This document shows, piece by piece, positions 48,666 through 52,869 of a DNA stretch of 52,869 bases. The stretch is from contig CAZNDO010000026.1 of the NCBI GenBank assembly GCA_964571855.1, positions 1 to 52,869 on the forward strand, given 5' to 3'. Both the position numbers and the translations under genes were made by a program. The notes under the pieces are model-generated. The model was not told the origin of the DNA. It did no database searches and saw nothing but the letters and a program-made list of their open reading frames with translations. This stretch comes from CAYYFX01 sp964571855 (lineage in GTDB: Bacteria > ARS69). Position 1 is the first letter of the stretch. Each line of letters opens with the position of its first letter.

Positions 48666-49913
48666 TCAGACCCGCGCGCCGGCGCGCGACAGCACGCCCA
48701 CCGCCACGAGCGCCCGCTTCAGCTGCGCCCAGCGCTCCTCCAGGCTGCCCGTGTACCCGATCGCGAAGCGGACGTAGCCCGCGGGGATGCCCGCCGCGGT
48801 GCGCTCCTCCTCGGGCAGCTCGCTGGACGTGGACGCGGCGGAGCACGACATCAGCGTGTCGAAGTAGCCGAGGCTCACGGCCATGTAGCCGAACCTCTCC
48901 TCGTTCTGCAGGCGGCGCATCAGCTCGTTCGCGCGCTCCTGCGATCCCACGTCCAGCCCGAGCACGCCGCCCGCGCCGTACTCGCGGTTGCCGAGCCGCA
49001 GCAGGAGATCGTGCTGCGGGTGCGACCGCAGCCCCGGGTACGTGACGGGCAGCCCGCGCTCCTCGAGGCGCTCCGCGAGGAACTGCGCGCGACGGGAGTG
49101 CTCCACCATGCGCAGCCCGAGGTGCGGCAGGCGGAGGCTCGCGTGGAACGCCACGACCGGATCCATCACCGGCCCCAGCAGCATCAGCGCGCCGTTGTTC
49201 ACGTCCATCAGACGCCGCAGGAACTCGTGCGTGCCGCAGATCGCCCCGGCGATCACGTCCGATGCGCCGTTCACGAACTTCGTCATCGAGTGGACCACGA
49301 CGTCCGCGCCGTGCCGCGACGGCGTGATCACGAGCGGCGTGAACGTGTTGTCCACGACGAGCGCGGCCCCGTGCCGGTGCGCGATCTCCGCCAGCCGCGG
49401 AAGGTCCGCGACCACGAGCGTGGGATTCGACACGGCCTCCACGTACAGCAGCCGGGTGCGCGACGTGAACGCCGCTTCCACCGCGGACAGGTCCCCCGCG
49501 TCCACGAACGTCGTCCGCACGTTCGCGTGCCGGGGCAGGAAGTCGTGCAGCAGCGCGTAGGTGCCACCGTAGATCGTGCGGCTGGCCACCACGTGATCGC
49601 CGGACTCGCAGAGCTGCATGACGGCACTCGAGATCGCGCCCATGCCGCTCGCCGTGCAGTACGCGGCCTCGGTGTCCTCCATCGCGGCCAACGTCTTGCC
49701 GAGCGCGTACACCGTGGGGTTGAAGTGCCGCCCGTACAGGTAGCACCCCTCCTCCGGGCCGCGCCGCCCCGCGAAGAGCGACGGCATCGTCTCCGGGTTC
49801 ATCACGGTGAAGGTGGAGCTGGCCTCCACCGACATGTTCACGCCGCCGTGCTCGCCGAATTCGTGTCGAGCGGCGGCCATCGCCTCGATCGGGTCGAAGG
49901 ACTTCGGGGTCAC
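48666..49913 (-). CDS. Methionine gamma-lyase-like Cys/Met-metabolism PLP enzyme
   Basis: 415 aa. Trans-sulfuration family PLP enzyme that eliminates a sulfur side chain. Seen: YLYGRHFNPTVYALGKTLAAME, TASGMGAISSAVMQL, VVASRTIYGGTYALL, VEAVSNPTLVVADLP, VVDNTFTPLVITPSRHGADV, and the PLP lysine in HSMTKFVNGASDVIAG. A C-terminal GYVRFAIGYTG closes the fold. The GTG at 49913 was chosen because a perfect AAGGAGG lies at 49919-49925; an upstream in-frame ATG would add 32 poorly conserved residues. Divergent from an Lrp/AsnC regulator, as in the mdeA-mdeR pair of Pseudomonas putida. Alternatives are cystathionine gamma-lyase or gamma-synthase and O-acetylhomoserine sulfhydrylase. Confidence 0.87.
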   Translation of the reverse strand: MTPKSFDPIEAMAAARHEFGEHGGVNMSVEASSTFTVMNPETMPSLFAGRRGPEEGCYLYGRHFNPTVYALGKTLAAMEDTEAAYCTASGMGAISSAVMQLCESGDHVVASRTIYGGTYALLHDFLPRHANVRTTFVDAGDLSAVEAAFTSRTRLLYVEAVSNPTLVVADLPRLAEIAHRHGAALVVDNTFTPLVITPSRHGADVVVHSMTKFVNGASDVIAGAICGTHEFLRRLMDVNNGALMLLGPVMDPVVAFHASLRLPHLGLRMVEHSRRAQFLAERLEERGLPVTYPGLRSHPQHDLLLRLGNREYGAGGVLGLDVGSQERANELMRRLQNEERFGYMAVSLGYFDTLMSCSAASTSSELPEEERTAAGIPAGYVRFAIGYTGSLEERWAQLKRALVAVGVLSRAGARV

Positions 49914-50037
49914 CTTTGCCTCCTTCCGGCGAACGCCGCGGGGGCGCTTCACCTGATTTTGTTCTACTGTCTCGGCTGTCCACAGAGTATTGTTCCGACA
50001 TAACTCCATGTGCCGAATTCACATCGGAGGAACCCCC
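49914..50037. promoter_or_regulatory. Divergent control region of the lyase and Lrp genes
   Basis: 124 bp. It contains the direct repeat TTGTTC at 49959-49964 and 49990-49995, 31 bp apart (about three helical turns), in AT-rich context. Between them is a CTGTC direct repeat (49967 and 49976) and the short inverted repeat CTGTCCACAG. These are candidate binding sites for the divergent Lrp protein. No promoter hexamers at standard spacing are clear on either strand. Confidence 0.45.
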
Positions 50038-50547
50038 GTGCCGGCCCCCTTGGACCGAATCGATCGAATTCTGGTGGCCCAACTCCAGAATAATGCTCGG
50101 CTGTCGAACAAGGAACTGGCCGCCCGGGTGGGACTGGCGCCTTCGAGTTGCCTGGAGCGGGTGCGGCGGCTCGTGCGGGACGGCGTGCTGCGGGGCTTCC
50201 ATGCGGACGTGAACCCGGGCGCGCTCGGCGTGGCCTTGCAGGCCATGATCGCCGTCCGGCTGAAGCAGCACTCCCGGGACCTGGCCGCCGCCTTCCGGCG
50301 CCATGTGGCCGCGCTCCCCGAGGTCGTCTCCGTCTTCCACATCGCCGGCGAGAACGACTACCTGCTGCAGGTCGCCGTCCACGACGTGGATCACCTGCGG
50401 AACTTCACCTTGGACCGCCTGACCGCCCGGGACGAGGTGGCGCACGTCGAGACCGCGCTGATCTTCGAGCACCTCCCCCGCTGGCAGCTCCCGGACTACC
50501 TGGGAGAGGAACCTCCCCCGTCCCGGAAGGCGCCCCGGCGGACCTGA
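50038..50547 (+). CDS. Lrp/AsnC-family transcriptional regulator
   Basis: 169 aa. N-terminal winged HTH (about 5-55): LDRIDRILVAQLQNNARLSNKELAARVGLA with the SSCLERVRRLVRDGVLRGF recognition part. C-terminal RAM/effector-binding domain (about 70-150) with VVSVFHIAGENDYLLQVAV. The start is GTG 50038 with GGAGG at 50026-50030; the ATG-initiated extension upstream runs through the regulatory region and is rejected. It probably controls the divergent lyase gene in response to an amino acid such as methionine, as MdeR does in Pseudomonas; this is inferred. Confidence 0.93.
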   Translation: MPAPLDRIDRILVAQLQNNARLSNKELAARVGLAPSSCLERVRRLVRDGVLRGFHADVNPGALGVALQAMIAVRLKQHSRDLAAAFRRHVAALPEVVSVFHIAGENDYLLQVAVHDVDHLRNFTLDRLTARDEVAHVETALIFEHLPRWQLPDYLGEEPPPSRKAPRRT

Positions 50548-50869
50548 GGACCGCCGGACCTCAAGCCGGGCGGCGCTCCGGCCGACCAGAAGACGCAAGG
50601 ACTGCCCAGGATGCTCCGGGAATCCCCCGGGAATCACCGGGCCGGCCTGTCGCTTCCGGGAGAGGGCCTATGGTAGAGTCTCTGGCGCACGCGGGCTCTC
50701 TCCGGCCCCGCCGCCCGATTCCCCCCCCGGAAACGGCTTCATTCGCTGTCGCCGCGTGATCCCCGGATCTCGCGGCGCCGGGTACTTCGTGGCCATAGTT
50801 GCGGGTGACCGTTTCCGGGCGCAGCCGGGGCGGCCCCTGTCCCCGAACCACCGAAAGGCAGGTCAGATC
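50548..50869. other. 322-bp intergenic region
   Basis: No gene recognised. It contains a short direct repeat CCGGGAATC at 50616-50624 and 50628-50636, and TATGGT at 50669-50674, which could be a -10 for the secreted-protein gene but lacks a fitting -35. A further AT-rich patch is near 50792-50798. An in-frame ATP-type start for a longer upstream extension of the next gene (from 50756) was judged less likely because it would put a non-hydrophobic tail before the signal peptide. Confidence 0.4.
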
Positions 50870-51517
50870 GTGCTGAAACTCCTCGCCTCGGCGGGGATCG
50901 TCCTCGCCCTCGCCGCTCCTGCCCGCGCCACGACCACGTCGATGGTGCAGCTGTCGGGACTCTGCTGGGAGAGCGGCGGGGCCATCCCCTCGCAGTTCGG
51001 GGACGAGCTCACCGCCGTCGGAACCGTCACGTCCGTCCGCAAGCCGTTGTTCTGGAGCCCGAGCCGCTTCTCCTACACCTGGCAGATGTCCGGACTCGTG
51101 TCCACCGGGGAGTCGGTCTACGGCACCACGCACGTGACGGAGTACGCGGGCGGCATCTTCCGGATGCACGTCGACGCGCTGCCGTCGAACGCCGTGTACG
51201 GCGTGAACCCCCCGAACGCGACCGCGCCCGCCACGTTCATCGACGGCGCGTCCACGTACCTGGAAGGCAACATCACGAGCTTCACGATGACGCTGAACAC
51301 CGCCACGCAGGCCGGCAGCCTGTTCGGCTCCATCACGTTCACGGGCGGCAACGCGTACCCGCAGCTCACGAACCCGGACGGCTGGACGGTGGGCGCCACG
51401 CTCACCCGCACCGCGCCGGCGGGCTGGGACGCGGACGTGAACGCCACCCTCTTCGTTTCCGGCCCCCTCGGCGTGGAGACGGCTTCGTGGGCGGCGATCA
51501 AGACGCTGTACCGGTAG
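50870..51517 (+). CDS. Secreted protein of unknown function
   Basis: 215 aa. A clear signal peptide, LKLLASAGIVLALAAPARA, with cleavage near residue 20. The mature protein is beta-rich, with many Thr/Ser/Gly/Asn residues, one cysteine (LCWESGG) and no recognised domain; it ends without an anchoring motif. The start is GTG 50870, preceded by a weak GAAAGG-type purine patch, chosen because it opens directly with the signal peptide. A strong hairpin follows the gene at 51544. It is separated from squalene synthase by 137 bp and is probably transcribed on its own. I do not recognise a function. Confidence 0.72.
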   Translation: MLKLLASAGIVLALAAPARATTTSMVQLSGLCWESGGAIPSQFGDELTAVGTVTSVRKPLFWSPSRFSYTWQMSGLVSTGESVYGTTHVTEYAGGIFRMHVDALPSNAVYGVNPPNATAPATFIDGASTYLEGNITSFTMTLNTATQAGSLFGSITFTGGNAYPQLTNPDGWTVGATLTRTAPAGWDADVNATLFVSGPLGVETASWAAIKTLYR

Positions 51518-51543
51518 CCGCCGGCGACGAGACGACGTTCCCG

Positions 51544-51571
51544 AAGGGGAGCCGGGATCCCGGCTCCCTTT
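51544..51571 (+). terminator. Intrinsic-terminator-like hairpin after the secreted-protein gene
   Basis: A perfect palindromic core, GGGAGCCGGG then ATCCCGGCTCCC, is flanked by AAG and CTTT so that the stem reaches about 14 bp (one G-T pair). It lies 27 bp past the stop at 51517. It is followed by TTTCCC only, so the U-tract is weak. Confidence 0.6.
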
Positions 51572-51654
51572 CCCGTCGGGCCCGGCGGCCCGAGTTGCAC
51601 CGGCCCTTCCCGGGCTCTACCATCCGCCCGTTCGGTCCCCCGCGTCGGAGCCAC

Positions 51655-52707
51655 ATGGAACCCGGAATCCGCACGTGCTACGAGCTCCTCCCGCGCGTCT
51701 CCCGGACGTTCGCGCTGAACATCCGCATCCTGCCCGGGGAGCTGCGACCCGCCGTCACGGTGGCGTACCTGCTGTTCCGGTACGCCGACACCATCGAGGA
51801 TGCGCCCGCCGTGGGACCGGACGACCGCATGGAGCTGTTCGAGGCGTTCCTCGACCGGCTGGACGGAGGCGGGCCGCTGGTGCTGCCCGAGGATTCCGCG
51901 CTCCACCTGCGCGAGGCGGTGACCCCGGCGGAGCGCGACCTTCTCGCCGCGGGCGAGGTCCTGTTCCGTTCCTTCGAGGCCCTGCCCGCGCCCATGCGCG
52001 AGATCATCGCGGCGCACGTGGCCGAGACGGCGCGCGGCATGGAGAAGGTCTGCCGCGAGAAGACGCGCGGCGGCGTGCTGCAGCTGGAGACGTGGAAGGA
52101 CCTCGAGGAGTACTGCTACTACGTGGCGGGTACGATCGGGATCATGCTGACGCGCCTCTTCGCGGTGCACAGTCCGCACATCCCGCGCGGCGCGGAGCGC
52201 CGCCTGACCGCTCTCGGCACCAGCTTCGGTCGCGGGCTGCAGCTCACGAACATCCTCAAGGGCATCGCGTCCGACCGCGACGAGGGCCGCGTCTACCTCC
52301 CCGCCGAGTCGCTGCGCCGCCACGGAGCCGTACCGGGCGATCTGCGCGCGCCCGCGTCGCGCCGCGCCGTGATGGCGGTGGTGGACGAGATCCTGCCTCG
52401 CGCGCTGCAGGACCTGGAGGACGCGCTGCGCTACACGATCCTGCTCCCCCGCCGCGAGCCGCGCCTGCGCATCTTCTGCCTCTGGCCCCTGTTCACGGCC
52501 GTGCGCACGCTCGCCCTCGTCTCCCGCGGAGACGGGCTCGAGGATCCCACGTCCCAGCCGAAGATCGCGCGGCCGGTGCTCTACCGCGAGATGGCGCTCT
52601 CCGCCGCGCACGTGTTCTCGAACGGGAGCCTCCGGCGCCGCTTCGAGCGCTTCCGCCGCGAGTTGTTCCCGGCGCGGTCCCGCCGCGAGGTGTGGGCCGG
52701 GCCGTAG
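51655..52707 (+). CDS. Squalene synthase-like (squalene/phytoene synthase family)
   Basis: 350 aa. Condenses two farnesyl diphosphates; the product is probably squalene. Seen: VSRTFALNIRILPGELRPAV, the first aspartate-rich motif RYADTIEDA, YCYYVAGTIGIMLTRLF, and the second NILKGIASDRDEGRVYLP. The pattern resembles eukaryotic-type squalene synthase (one-gene HpnCDE-independent route) more than bacterial phytoene synthases. A phytoene or dehydrosqualene synthase remains possible. There is no C-terminal membrane anchor. ATG 51655 has GGAG at 51647-51650. No hopanoid or carotenoid genes are in the window to fix the product. Confidence 0.87.
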   Translation: MEPGIRTCYELLPRVSRTFALNIRILPGELRPAVTVAYLLFRYADTIEDAPAVGPDDRMELFEAFLDRLDGGGPLVLPEDSALHLREAVTPAERDLLAAGEVLFRSFEALPAPMREIIAAHVAETARGMEKVCREKTRGGVLQLETWKDLEEYCYYVAGTIGIMLTRLFAVHSPHIPRGAERRLTALGTSFGRGLQLTNILKGIASDRDEGRVYLPAESLRRHGAVPGDLRAPASRRAVMAVVDEILPRALQDLEDALRYTILLPRREPRLRIFCLWPLFTAVRTLALVSRGDGLEDPTSQPKIARPVLYREMALSAAHVFSNGSLRRRFERFRRELFPARSRREVWAGP

Positions 52708-52846
52708 TCGTCCGCGGTGGTGTGGCCGCTGGTGGGTGGGGCGGGCCGTCGGGTGGGGCGGAGGCTCGTCGTCGGTACGGGGATCGATCGGCCAGGCGCG
52801 GGGTTTGCGACGGGCGGCCCGGTGGGTCCTCCCCGGCGGGCGCTCG

Positions 52847-52869
52847 GCCCCCGCCGTCCGGGCGGGGGC
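52847..52869. terminator. GC hairpin at the window end
   Basis: GCCCCCGCC at 52847-52855 pairs perfectly with GGCGGGGGC at 52861-52869 around GTCCG, about 140 bp past the squalene synthase stop. The window ends at its last base, so any T-tract cannot be seen. Confidence 0.3.

Noticed and set aside
49990..50037. Upstream ATG (49990 region) as the Lrp start
   Set aside because: It would run through the regulatory repeats. The GTG at 50038 has GGAGG at ideal spacing and opens at the HTH.
50756..50869. N-terminal extension of the secreted protein
   Set aside because: It puts about 38 polar residues before the signal peptide, whereas GTG 50870 begins with it.
1..52869. CRISPR array, tRNA, rRNA, insertion sequence or prophage genes
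   Set aside because: No regularly spaced repeats, cloverleaf-type segments, transposase motifs or phage proteins were seen. Weak or unusual RNAs could be missed by eye.

Overview
The window is a GC-rich (roughly 70% or more), gene-dense bacterial chromosomal segment. It holds about 39 protein-coding genes on both strands, often joined by 4-bp ATGA/GTGA/TTGA stop-start overlaps. I saw no tRNA, rRNA, insertion sequence, CRISPR array or phage gene. The likely source is a diderm, menaquinone-using bacterium. The evidence is a GT9 heptosyltransferase-type enzyme (LPS-like surface), MqnD of the futalosine pathway, an OlsB/OlsA aminolipid pair, and secreted proteins ending in FlgD-like/T9SS-like C-terminal modules. 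The C-terminal modules plus very high GC suggest an FCB-group candidate phylum (Eisenbacteria- or Krumholzibacteriota-like). That placement is inference, not proof.

Layout. 53-2322 (-): kynureninase-like enzyme and tryptophan 2,3-dioxygenase. 2440-5361: mqnD, a GT4 and a convergent GT9 glycosyltransferase. 5559-6581: a GYF_2-AIM24 protein. 6593-6883: a striking 98-bp-arm inverted repeat between convergent genes. 6906-10860 (-): a NatA/NatB-type ABC exporter in which one permease is fused to a CPBP protease. 11274-13193: a PAS-domain histidine kinase-like protein that has lost its H-box histidine. 13377-18333: a secreted metallophosphatase and a secreted subtilase, both with FlgD-like tails, and a SpoU RNA methyltransferase.

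18817-31674 is a surface-polysaccharide locus. It encodes a GT4-methyltransferase fusion, a sulfatase-fold hydrolase, an 1158-aa sulfotransferase/multi-GT2 protein (minus strand), a START-domain protein, a GT4, a polysaccharide pyruvyl transferase, a CapK/PaaK-like adenylating enzyme and a Wzx-type flippase. 31699-38954 (-) is an eight-gene, tightly overlapping operon. It encodes two small membrane proteins, a membrane cytochrome-Rieske fusion, an anchored protein with a Cys-rich signature, OlsB-like and PlsC/OlsA-like acyltransferases, a DinB-fold protein, and an alpha/beta-hydrolase-DedA-ATP-grasp triple fusion.

39069-52707 is mostly metabolic: histone-deacetylase-family enzyme plus acylphosphatase, DCC protein, two-domain M16 peptidase plus HAL2-type PAP phosphatase, glycolate oxidase glcDEF, a methionine gamma-lyase-like enzyme divergent from an Lrp/AsnC regulator, a secreted protein of unknown function, and squalene synthase.

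The most notable candidates for undescribed biology are the eight-gene lipid/redox operon with its triple fusion, the large inverted repeat, the sulfotransferase-GT2 polysaccharide system with a PAP phosphatase elsewhere in the window, and the pseudo-histidine kinase.
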